From Cyclobacteriaceae bacterium (GTDB lineage: Bacteria > Bacteroidota > Bacteroidia > Cytophagales > Cyclobacteriaceae), in the NCBI GenBank assembly GCA_029882675.1, contig JAOUKJ010000329.1, positions 1 through 5,126 of the forward strand: DNA of 5,126 bases, written 5' to 3'. The notes below the pieces were generated by a model. It saw only the letters and a list, made by a program, of their open reading frames with translations. It was not told where the DNA came from and ran no database searches. Positions 1-5,126 of the stretch are shown here, piece by piece (position 1 is the first letter of the stretch; every line of letters begins with the position of its first letter). The position numbers and the translations under genes are program-made.

Positions 1-720
1 TAACTTAGCGCCAATAGCCAATGCAAACCCCCCCGCTGTATAAAGATATTTCCCACGAACGAGCAGGGCCAGGGCCAACAAAATAAAAAAGATGGTAAAA
101 GCTTCGAAATGGAGATTACCGGTAAGTTCAAGTATGACCAGTGGATTTAGTGCATACCAAAATACATTTTTTGTAGGTATTCGATAATATCTTGCCAGGT
201 TGAGAAGCAACATCATACTACCCGCCTCGGCAAGTATAATCAGCAGCCTGATCACTACCGCGCTGCCCCATATACTTTGTGGTGAAACGACCACAGACAA
301 CCAAAATATAAACTGGGCAACCGGTGGATATACACTATAATATTCCTTGCTGTTGAGTTTTTCAAACAGCGCATAATCCAACCCTTTAATTGTACCTACA
401 ACATCACGTGGAATATGCTCAAAGGGATTAAAACCCGCTACTAAAATCCGTCCGTCCCAAACAAACCGATAGATGTCGTCAGACAAAGCCGGAAAGGCCA
501 TCAATAAACAGAGTCGAAAAAACAAAGCGATGAAAACATACTCTTTCAGGGCACCTGGGTGAAATTGTTTGACTATATATGTATATACAATAAATAATAA
601 ACCATAACTTGCTATTGATTGAACGGTCGCTTCCCTGGGGATGAAGTATCCGATAAAGATGTATAACACCACCGATAGCAGAACAGCAATCCAAAAACCA
701 GCTTTTCTGTTATCAGCCAT
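1..720 (-). CDS. GT-C type polyprenyl-phosphate-sugar-dependent glycosyltransferase, N-terminal 240 residues (runs off left edge)
   Basis: The frame from ATG at 720-718 is open to base 1 with no stop, giving 240 residues. They alternate hydrophobic spans (about 8-28, 34-53, 61-79, 134-146, 156-177, 188-220, 226-240) with short loops, typical of an integral inner-membrane enzyme. After the third span comes DDIYRFVWDGR (81-91) followed by NPF (98-100), then YPP (131-133) and LNPLVILELTGNLHFEAF (191-208). I recognise this combination from Bacteroidota proteins annotated as mannosyltransferases, related to GT87 and PIG-M-like GT-C enzymes. Such enzymes take a sugar from a polyprenyl-phosphate donor on the outer face of the membrane; the acidic pair 81-82 is the likely catalytic site (inference). 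The gene starts inside the end of the preceding transferase (8-nt overlap), so translation is probably coupled. Donor sugar and acceptor are unknown. A run of seven G (coding strand) lies at 28-34. Confidence 0.82.
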   Translation of the reverse strand, partial: MADNRKAGFWIAVLLSVVLYIFIGYFIPREATVQSIASYGLLFIVYTYIVKQFHPGALKEYVFIALFFRLCLLMAFPALSDDIYRFVWDGRILVAGFNPFEHIPRDVVGTIKGLDYALFEKLNSKEYYSVYPPVAQFIFWLSVVVSPQSIWGSAVVIRLLIILAEAGSMMLLLNLARYYRIPTKNVFWYALNPLVILELTGNLHFEAFTIFFILLALALLVRGKYLYTAGGFALAIGAKL

Positions 721-2170
721 GTCGAAATGATTTTATGGAATAAAAAAATACAATACCAAACCCAGTAGCCAGCAAAGTATGGAACAAGGCTAATGTCAAG
801 TCTCCCATTATGACTCCTGCAATCACCCCAAAAATAAAATAGAGTGAAAAAATCCCTTCCAGTAAAGTCAATGGAGAGAGATTCATTCGGATGTAGGTAT
901 TGTTATGCCAGTTACTTTTCTCGCTGGTAATGTTAAATTTTGGAGTACGTATAAAGGGTGTCCTACGCCCCGCCAGGCCCTCTGCTACAGCCAATCCATT
1001 ATGCAGGGAAAGCCCCATTGAAACAATAATGAACAGGGGAAAGGTTGTAAAATAATACTTCATATAACCTTTTCCCGTAGTATGCTTCGCGGCGATCCAA
1101 TAGAAATAAGCAATGGAGAAAAATCCCAACAGAAAAACTCCACCCAAACGAAATACCAGATCCAATTGGGGATAGGCCGTTTTAATAAAGAGCAAAGGGA
1201 TACTCAATACTGCAGCCACTAGCAGGCCAACAAATACTGAGCTGTTGAGCAGATGAAAAAGAGCGTGAATTTTATTTGTCCAGGGCAAAGAAGAACGAAA
1301 AACATGTGAAAGTGACTTACGTGCCGTTTCAGCTGCGCCTTTATTCCAGCGATACTGTTGCGATTTGATGGCCGACATGATCACGGGGAGCTCTGCCGGA
1401 GCTACACATTCTTCCAGGTATTTGAATTTCCATCCTTTTAGTTGGGCACGATAGCTCAGATCAAGATCCTCTGTGAGTGTGTCGGCTGACCAACCCCCGG
1501 CATCAATAATACAGTCTTTTCTCCACACGCCCCCTGTGCCATTAAAATTGATAAAACTCTTCGCATGACTTCGCCCCATCTGCTCTACCGAAAAATGAGC
1601 ATCCAGTCCAAAAGCCTGCAATCGGGTAAGAAGCGAATAATCGCGGTTAAGGTGCCCCCATCGGGTCTGAACAACACCTACACCTTTATTGAATAAAGGA
1701 ATAGTCTGCTTCAGGAAGTCAGGCTGGGGCATAAAGTCCGCATCAAAAATGGCAATGAATTCCCCTCGGGCAGTTTTCAGCCCGTACTGAAGGGCTCCTG
1801 CCTTATATCCGATCCGATCCGGTCGCCGTACATGATCAATGGTAACGCCATGAATTGAATGGATAATATCCCGAATAATGGTTGCTGTTTCATCATCCGA
1901 ATCGTCAAGAATCTGTATTTCGAGTTTATCGGCCGGGTAATCCATGGATGTAATCGCCTTGATCAATCGCCGAATGACATATTTTTCATTATAAACAGGC
2001 AGTTGTATTGTCACAAATGGCCAATCATCAGGGGGGGGTAAATTTTTTGCCTTTGTTGGAAAGGTTCTTTTCTCCCGGAGAAAATGCCAGGTGAGGTGCA
2101 GCTGACTCAGGCTAAAGAGAAAGATATACAATAGCGCCAGACTATACAGTATGAATACCAACCAGGCCAT
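713..2170 (-). CDS. Membrane-bound family 2 glycosyltransferase, cellulose synthase/CslA-like
   Basis: A complete 485-residue protein. One N-terminal membrane span (about 1-26) is followed by a cytosolic GT-A domain (about 50-300) and about five C-terminal spans (305-329, 342-361, 373-395, 433-456, 459-479). The processive GT2 signatures are present in order: LPVYNE (57-62), ILDDSDD (87-93), FDADF (142-146), GTGGVWR (211-217), TEDLDLSYR (233-241) and QQYRWNKG (271-278). These correspond to the D, DxD, TED and Q(Q/R)xRW motifs that bind nucleotide sugar and acceptor. A segment near 386-412 (GLSLHNGLAVAEGL, then RTPFIRTPKF) is a hallmark I associate with Bacteroidota 'cellulose synthase family' and plant CslA-like proteins. 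There is no PilZ domain, and no bcsB or bcsC neighbour is visible, so true cellulose synthesis is unlikely. The likely role is adding hexose units from a nucleotide sugar to a glycan or lipid; product unknown. The start shares its A with the preceding stop (TAATG). A tract of eight C (2031-2038) encodes prolines 46-48. Confidence 0.9.
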   Translation of the reverse strand: MAWLVFILYSLALLYIFLFSLSQLHLTWHFLREKRTFPTKAKNLPPPDDWPFVTIQLPVYNEKYVIRRLIKAITSMDYPADKLEIQILDDSDDETATIIRDIIHSIHGVTIDHVRRPDRIGYKAGALQYGLKTARGEFIAIFDADFMPQPDFLKQTIPLFNKGVGVVQTRWGHLNRDYSLLTRLQAFGLDAHFSVEQMGRSHAKSFINFNGTGGVWRKDCIIDAGGWSADTLTEDLDLSYRAQLKGWKFKYLEECVAPAELPVIMSAIKSQQYRWNKGAAETARKSLSHVFRSSLPWTNKIHALFHLLNSSVFVGLLVAAVLSIPLLFIKTAYPQLDLVFRLGGVFLLGFFSIAYFYWIAAKHTTGKGYMKYYFTTFPLFIIVSMGLSLHNGLAVAEGLAGRRTPFIRTPKFNITSEKSNWHNNTYIRMNLSPLTLLEGIFSLYFIFGVIAGVIMGDLTLALFHTLLATGFGIVFFYSIKSFRHG

Positions 2171-2865
2171 TACAGGTACTTAAAGATCGTCCACAAAATT
2201 TTATAACCAGCCATAATGGTTCCTTTCACTGTTCCCGACACTTTTGAATGCCCTATCCGTTGTCGGTATTTTACGGGAATTTCCGTGCATTTCATTTTGT
2301 TTTTAGCAGCTTTTAACTGCATCTCCACTGTCCACCCATACGTTTGATCACACATACCCAACGCCATCAGTGAATCATATTTAATGGCCCTAAAAGGCCC
2401 CAAATCTGAATATTTTACCCCATAAAACCATCTCATCAACAGTGTAGCCAGCCAATTGCCAAAAACTTGCTGAGGGGTCATTGATCCGCGTTCGCGTTGG
2501 CCCAACGCCCTTGAACCTATTACCATATCATAATCCGCTTCAAGAATAGGCCTGACTAACGCATACATCTCCTCCGGATAATCGGAATAGTCGGCATCAA
2601 GGAAAACAATGATATCAGGTTTTGGTTCCACTGCGGCAATATATTTCATTCCCGTAAGACAGGCTTGTCCATAACCCATTTTGGGCTCTCCCAGTACTGT
2701 TGCCCCCGCATCCCGGGCTATACGGGCGGTTTCATCAGTAGAAGCATTATTGACCACCACTACCTCGTCTACCAGATTCTGTGGTATTTCCCGTATGACT
2801 TGCCCTACACCGTTTTCTTCGTTAAATGCGGGGATAATTACCTTGATCAATGGCCTTTGCTTCAT
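2170..2865 (-). CDS. Family 2 glycosyltransferase, dolichyl/polyprenyl-phosphate sugar synthase-like (DPM/DPG type)
   Basis: A complete 231-residue GT-A protein with no C-terminal membrane spans, so soluble or peripheral on the cytosolic membrane face. Visible motifs are IPAFNEE (11-17), VVNNASTDET (37-46), FLDADYSDYPEEM (88-100, holding the metal-binding DAD at 90-92), GSRALG (117-122), DLGPFRAI (154-161), YGWTVEMQLKAAK (176-188) and IPVKYRQRIGHSKVSGT (196-212). These fit the DPM/DPG synthase-like group, which moves mannose or glucose from GDP or UDP onto a polyprenyl phosphate. A lipid-linked sugar donor is what a GT-C enzyme such as the one encoded at 1-720 would need, which supports a shared pathway (inference). 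It is the first gene of the three-gene operon, and its TAA stop shares a base with the next ATG. The start is chosen because the IPAFNEE strand begins about 10 residues in and a promoter box sits just upstream. Sugar specificity cannot be assigned. Confidence 0.9.
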   Translation of the reverse strand: MKQRPLIKVIIPAFNEENGVGQVIREIPQNLVDEVVVVNNASTDETARIARDAGATVLGEPKMGYGQACLTGMKYIAAVEPKPDIIVFLDADYSDYPEEMYALVRPILEADYDMVIGSRALGQRERGSMTPQQVFGNWLATLLMRWFYGVKYSDLGPFRAIKYDSLMALGMCDQTYGWTVEMQLKAAKNKMKCTEIPVKYRQRIGHSKVSGTVKGTIMAGYKILWTIFKYL

Positions 2866-2872
2866 GTCTGTA

Positions 2873-2880
2873 CAAAGGTA
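2873..2880 (-). promoter_or_regulatory. Bacteroidota -7 promoter box for the glycosyltransferase operon
   Basis: On the minus strand this reads TACCTTTG, an exact match to the Bacteroidota sigma-ABfr -7 consensus TAnnTTTG. Only seven bases (TACAGAC) separate it from the ATG at 2865, so the transcript would start at or within a few bases of the start codon. I see no good -33 TTTG at the expected 19-21 bp spacing (the sequence there is close to GTGCC), so the promoter may be weak or need an activator. Confidence 0.55.
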
Positions 2881-3430
2881 GGCAATTTGATAAAGTTGTA
2901 GGCACGATAGTAATCAGTAGTTTGAAATAAGTAGACAAACAGGAAGGGAAAGGGTTGGAGCTAAGCTATTTTACCGTCACCATGACCTCATTATCACCAC
3001 CTTGTTAGCCAATGTCTTTTGAGCCCCCTGCCACAACCTATGTCCAAAGCAGTCATCACCTCCTATAGCGCATATTATTTATCGAAACAGTGAAAACGTA
3101 ATATAGGGGTTGTTTTTTTTGCTTTACATGATCGTTAATCGCCCAAATTTGGGCTATTGACTCATTTTGCTCCGATCAAAAAAAATGTTTGAAAAAGTTT
3201 CATCTTTCTGATGAGTAAGGTGGGTTCGGAACACTATAAGTTCAGATAATCAACTTATATACTGCTGTAAATGAATATCTTAATCAGGCCCTGTCCTTCT
3301 CGTTTAATCAGTTATTCATTTTTGCTTTAATATTAACTGTACATATTAAATTTATTCACTTTAAATTCTATTGCTAACTACCGTGATTTGTTGTTCACAA
3401 AATAAAAAAAAGTCCCAGAGTATACTGTAT
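2881..3430. other. Intergenic DNA without a supportable gene
   Basis: No reading frame here has a believable length or protein motif, and I see no tRNA or rRNA. The part from 2940 to 3070 is less AT-rich than the rest and might be decayed coding sequence, but I cannot identify a parent gene. From about 3240 to 3410 it is strongly AT-rich. It contains one strong palindrome (listed separately) and a weak 8-bp inverted repeat (3326-3333 with 3343-3350), which is unremarkable at this base composition. Confidence 0.6.
3141..3154. repeat. 14-bp perfect palindrome, possible operator
   Basis: GCCCAAATTTGGGC is its own reverse complement. Counting one mismatched pair, the symmetry extends to 22 bp (3137-3158). 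The short, loopless symmetry suits a dimeric DNA-binding protein better than an RNA hairpin. It lies about 275 bp upstream of the glycosyltransferase operon promoter, too far for a simple operator, and no other gene is adjacent. Function is unknown. Confidence 0.35.
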
Positions 3431-3437
3431 CAAAAAG

Positions 3438-3470
3438 AAAGCCAAGTGGGCTTTTTGCTCACCTGGCTTT
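3438..3470. terminator. Terminator-like hairpin with no adjacent gene
   Basis: Arms 3438-3450 (AAAGCCAAGTGGG) and 3458-3470 (CTCACCTGGCTTT) form a 13-bp stem with one A-C mismatch and one G-U pair around a 7-nt loop. On the minus strand the stem is followed by CTTTTTGA; on the plus strand by TTAATTTC. It could therefore act in either direction, with the minus orientation having the better T tract. No protein gene ends nearby on either strand: lutC ends at 3891 and has a closer terminator candidate. It may end read-through transcripts or an unannotated small RNA. Confidence 0.5.
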
Positions 3471-3663
3471 TAATTTCTCATCTTATGTAATGGTATTACA
3501 AATTGAAACTAAAAATAATTATAAAGCAAAACAAAAATAATATTTTTTATTGTTTAAACACCTTTTGTGCGGAGAGCTTTTTTAAGAGTCAAAATAAAGA
3601 ATATAGATAACTTTTGAACTTCGGGATACCCCATATACTCCCTCGGGTATCGATTCTAATTTG

Positions 3664-3701
3664 TTAATACCTAAAATCCGAAAGCGAATTTTAGGTATTA
3701 A
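3664..3701. repeat. 17-bp inverted repeat (long hairpin), left end of a 186-bp repeat-bounded segment
   Basis: Arms 3664-3680 and 3685-3701 are reverse complements with one mismatch, separated by only AAAG. The left arm (TAATACCTAAAATCCG, 3665-3680) is also the exact reverse complement of 3835-3850, so this unit is linked to the hairpin at 3828-3865. The arms are AT-rich and there is no T-rich tail, so a terminator is unlikely. A REP-like unit or the terminal repeat of a small non-autonomous element fits better. Confidence 0.5.
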
Positions 3702-3702
3702 A

Positions 3703-3738
3703 GAAAAAGATGTTTTCCCGCCCGGGGCGGGAAAACAT
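3703..3738 (-). terminator. Rho-independent terminator, probably for the lut operon
   Basis: A perfect 13-bp stem pairs 3710-3722 with 3726-3738 (ATGTTTTCCCGCC against GGCGGGAAAACAT) around a 3-nt loop; the core is G/C only. On the minus strand the stem is followed at once by CTTTTTC, a usable U tract. On the plus strand the eight-T run begins 11 bases beyond the stem, so termination there is less likely. It lies about 150 bp past the lutC stop on the same strand, and no other gene lies between them. Confidence 0.65.
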
Positions 3739-3827
3739 TTAAAATATATTTTTTTTGCGCACTTGAAAAGTGAGTAAAAACGACTTATTCGGTTATATTT
3801 AGCCCATTATTAAATGTTTCTTAAAAG

Positions 3828-3865
3828 CCGCCTGCGGATTTTAGGTATTACCCAAACGCAGGTGG
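3828..3865. repeat. Hairpin carrying the second copy of the ATTTTAGGTATTA repeat, right end of the segment
   Basis: Arms CCGCCTGCG (3828-3836) and CGCAGGTGG (3857-3865) pair over 9 bp, with one G-U pair in plus-strand RNA and an A-C mismatch in minus-strand RNA. The 20-nt loop holds ATTTTAGGTATTA. Positions 3828-3850 match 3678-3700 as a direct repeat (19 of 23 bases, pattern CCGnnnGCGrATTTTAGGTATTA). The hairpin begins about 25 nt after the lutC stop and is followed on the minus strand by CTTTTAAG, so it could stabilise the mRNA 3' end or attenuate transcription. Confidence 0.45.
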
Positions 3866-3890
3866 AAGAAACTGGCTGAACTTTAGGAAA

Positions 3891-4505
3891 TTATTCTCCG
3901 CGAACAATGCCATTTTTTGCTACTTTCTGATCCTCCACCACCAGTACGGTATGGCTCCTTGGCCCGTGGGCTCCAATGACCAGCTTTTGCTCGATGTCGG
4001 CTGTCTTGGATGGTCCGGAAATAAACACGCCAAAGCCCGTATCGACACTTATTTTATCAAAGGCCTCATGCATATTGGCCACAATATCCTTTTCATTTAT
4101 AATCACCAATAAATGTTCTGCCACAAAAGGAAGAGCCCGGATATCCATTTTTTCTTCATTAAACCAGATGGCTCCGTTTTCGGCAATGGCTACTACACCT
4201 TCAATGATGGTAAGGTCAATGGAGGTGAGGTGTTCACGTTGACCACCAGCCGGAACATATGTCCCCTCAATACCCTTAACAAGCGATACAACCCGTCCTG
4301 CTTTGGGAAAGAGCACTCTCCACCGGGCGTTAAAATCCTCCCCGGCAGGTACACGCAGTACTGTGGCGTGGTTGGTTTCCAACGCTGCACAAAAGCGGCT
4401 CGTTTTGTCCCCTTCCAGTGGAAAACGCGGTATCTTTTTCAGTTCCACCTCCAAAGTGGGCCTGTTTGTCTTGATCCGCTTTAATATTTCCTCACGGCTA
4501 CTCAT
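3891..4505 (-). CDS. lutC: L-lactate utilisation protein LutC (LUD domain)
   Basis: A complete 204-residue LUD-domain protein. The family's C-terminal signature is clear: ISGPSKTADIEQKLVIGAHG (162-181), followed by PRSHTVLVV. The central strand GVVAIAENGAIWF (103-115) matches the usual GIA-tTGTl segment. There is no signal peptide or membrane span, so it is cytoplasmic. In Bacillus subtilis LutA, LutB and LutC together oxidise L-lactate to pyruvate, and LutC is the small LUD subunit without iron-sulfur motifs. It lies last in the operon; its ATG overlaps the lutB TGA by four bases (ATGA), so the two are probably translated together. It is somewhat shorter than the roughly 240-residue Bacillus protein, mostly in the N-terminal part, which I believe is ordinary for Bacteroidota members. 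LUD proteins also occur outside lactate operons, but the lutB neighbour makes this call firm. Confidence 0.9.
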   Translation of the reverse strand: MSSREEILKRIKTNRPTLEVELKKIPRFPLEGDKTSRFCAALETNHATVLRVPAGEDFNARWRVLFPKAGRVVSLVKGIEGTYVPAGGQREHLTSIDLTIIEGVVAIAENGAIWFNEEKMDIRALPFVAEHLLVIINEKDIVANMHEAFDKISVDTGFGVFISGPSKTADIEQKLVIGAHGPRSHTVLVVEDQKVAKNGIVRGE

Positions 4506-5126
4506 TGTTCTTTTTTATTTTTTTTGTACCATTCACTAAAACTATCTCCCGGATTACGGGGAAGTTCACGTGTTTTACCCCACGTATTCATGGAATTATA
4601 GATCATAAAGCGCGGGGCGTGCAAAAGCATAAAGCGCGCGGCTTTTCCAAACACGCGGTACAGCCCGGCCCGACCGAGTATTTGTCCGGCCAGCCACATG
4701 CCCAGTCGTTTGCCTACAGGCACCGCTCCTTTATTGACAATTTCTTTGCGCCATTTATAAAGTTGTTCATGCAGATCAATTTTCACCGGACACACGTCAG
4801 TACAAGAGCCACACAAGGTAGAAGCAAAAGGCATAGAAGCGAAATTTTTCATATGGACTCTGGGAGCCAGTACTGAACCCAATGGGCCTGGAATGGTATA
4901 GTCATAGCTATACCCTCCACTGCGCCTGTATACCGGACAGGTATTCAGGCAGGCTCCGCAACGTATGCATTTTAGCGCTGCCCTGAAATCAGTCAGGCCA
5001 AGGTGGTCACTTCTCCCATTGTCTACGATGACGATGTGCATTTCCTGACCGGGTTTTGGTCTGCGAAAATGTGAAGTGTAGGTGGTAATAAACTGACCTG
5101 TGGCGCTTCGGGCGAGTAACCGCAGC
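4502..5126 (-). CDS. lutB: Iron-sulfur lactate oxidation subunit LutB, C-terminal 207 residues (runs off right edge)
   Basis: The frame is open from the right edge (first full codon ends at 5125) to the TGA at 4504-4502. A methionine at 5041 is internal: the 28 codons before it (LRLLARSATGQ, later TYTSHFRRPKPGQE) are typical LutB sequence, so the true start lies outside the window. The visible part begins at the end of the LUD domain and continues into a ferredoxin-like domain with CIRCGACLNTCP (visible residues 53-64) and LCGSCTDVCPVKIDL (104-118). These cysteines should bind two [4Fe-4S] clusters that carry electrons from lactate oxidation. RRSGGYSYDYTIPGPLGSVL between them is also family-typical. 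The C terminus ends in a basic, lysine-rich tail (SEWYKKNKKEQ). The full family length is about 450-480 residues. It acts in the cytosol with LutA and LutC; lutA is expected just beyond the edge. Confidence 0.92.
   Translation of the reverse strand, partial: LRLLARSATGQFITTYTSHFRRPKPGQEMHIVIVDNGRSDHLGLTDFRAALKCIRCGACLNTCPVYRRSGGYSYDYTIPGPLGSVLAPRVHMKNFASMPFASTLCGSCTDVCPVKIDLHEQLYKWRKEIVNKGAVPVGKRLGMWLAGQILGRAGLYRVFGKAARFMLLHAPRFMIYNSMNTWGKTRELPRNPGDSFSEWYKKNKKEQ
4506..4525 (-). promoter_or_regulatory. A-rich translation initiation region of lutC
   Basis: The last codons of lutB just before the lutC ATG consist of a run of eight A, one T and a run of six A on the coding strand, with no Shine-Dalgarno sequence. 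Bacteroidota genes commonly start from unstructured A-rich leaders, so this probably serves as the lutC ribosome-loading site alongside coupling through the ATGA overlap. The same bases encode the KKNKK tail of LutB, so they may be constrained twice. Confidence 0.35.

Noticed and set aside
479..694. A 71-codon minus-strand frame.
   Set aside because: It lies wholly inside the GT-C gene in another frame, with no recognisable domain, while the 1-720 frame has clear family motifs.
713..2170. Calling the membrane GT2 a cellulose synthase (BcsA).
   Set aside because: It lacks a PilZ domain, is much shorter than BcsA and has no bcs neighbours; the motifs support only a wider CslA/cellulose synthase-like family.
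2665..2901. Plus-strand frames of 66 and 78 codons over the start of the DPM-like gene and its promoter.
   Set aside because: They are antisense to conserved motifs of the real gene and their translations show no family features.
2994..3056. A minus-strand 20-codon frame beginning MTALDIGCGRG, which resembles methyltransferase motif I, preceded by AGGAGGTG.
   Set aside because: It stops after 20 codons with no further methyltransferase motifs in any frame nearby, the AGGAGG is only 2 nt from the ATG, and Bacteroidota rarely use Shine-Dalgarno sites. Chance is the likeliest cause; a translated search of 2940-3070 could show whether it is a gene remnant.
3215..3240. GGTGGGTTCGGAACAC, which resembles a tRNA T-loop.
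   Set aside because: The flanking bases do not form a 5-bp T stem, and no acceptor stem or anticodon arm can be placed around it.
3326..3350. 8-bp inverted repeat TTTAATAT / ATATTAAA.
   Set aside because: It is made only of A and T in a very AT-rich stretch, so it is expected by chance.
3625..3651. 7-bp inverted repeat GATACCC / GGGTATC with a 13-nt loop.
   Set aside because: The stem is short, the loop is long and no T tract follows; it could be a weak part of the neighbouring repeat cluster but does not stand alone.
4113..4876. Two plus-strand frames of 123 codons (4113-4484 and 4505-4876) opposite lutC and lutB.
   Set aside because: They are antisense shadows of firmly identified genes and contain no known motif or start signal.
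5039..5041. ATG at 5041 as the start of a 179-residue ferredoxin-like protein.
   Set aside because: The same frame stays open to the right edge and the 28 upstream codons match LutB, so this methionine is internal.

Overview
The window looks like a chromosomal segment of a Bacteroidota bacterium, probably from the Chitinophagaceae/Cytophagia side of the phylum. This is inferred from the Bacteroidota-type -7 promoter box (TAnnTTTG), the lack of Shine-Dalgarno sequences before the genes, A-rich translation starts, AT-rich intergenic DNA, and protein families that I recognise from that phylum. Every gene I can support lies on the minus strand, so transcription runs from high to low coordinates. 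Both ends of the window cut through a gene.

Right part (5126 down to 3891): the distal end of an L-lactate utilisation operon. The C-terminal 207 codons of LutB (iron-sulfur subunit) enter from the right edge and overlap lutC by 4 nt (ATGA). The usual first gene, lutA, would lie beyond 5126. A GC-rich hairpin with a T-rich tail at about 3703-3738 is a good candidate for the operon terminator.

Middle (3890 down to 2866): about 1 kb with no convincing protein gene, but rich in structure. A 186-bp segment (3665-3850) is bounded by perfect 16-bp inverted repeats and holds the lut terminator hairpin. There is also a second terminator-like hairpin with no gene before it (3438-3470), a 14-bp perfect palindrome (3141-3154) and a possible minus-strand small RNA of roughly 95 nt.

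Left part (2865 down to 1): a tightly packed glycosyltransferase operon with its own near-leaderless promoter. The order is (i) a soluble GT2 of the dolichyl/polyprenyl-phosphate sugar synthase type, (ii) a membrane GT2 related to cellulose synthase and CslA proteins, with the D, DxD, TED and QxxRW motifs, and (iii) a GT-C type multi-membrane-span transferase that runs off the left edge. The genes overlap by 1 nt (TAATG) and 8 nt. A plausible reading is that (i) loads a sugar on a lipid carrier, (iii) uses that lipid-linked sugar outside the inner membrane, and (ii) builds or exports a glycan from nucleotide sugar. The glycan product and the sugars cannot be read from the sequence. The two membrane transferase genes each contain a C/G homopolymer of 7-8 bases.
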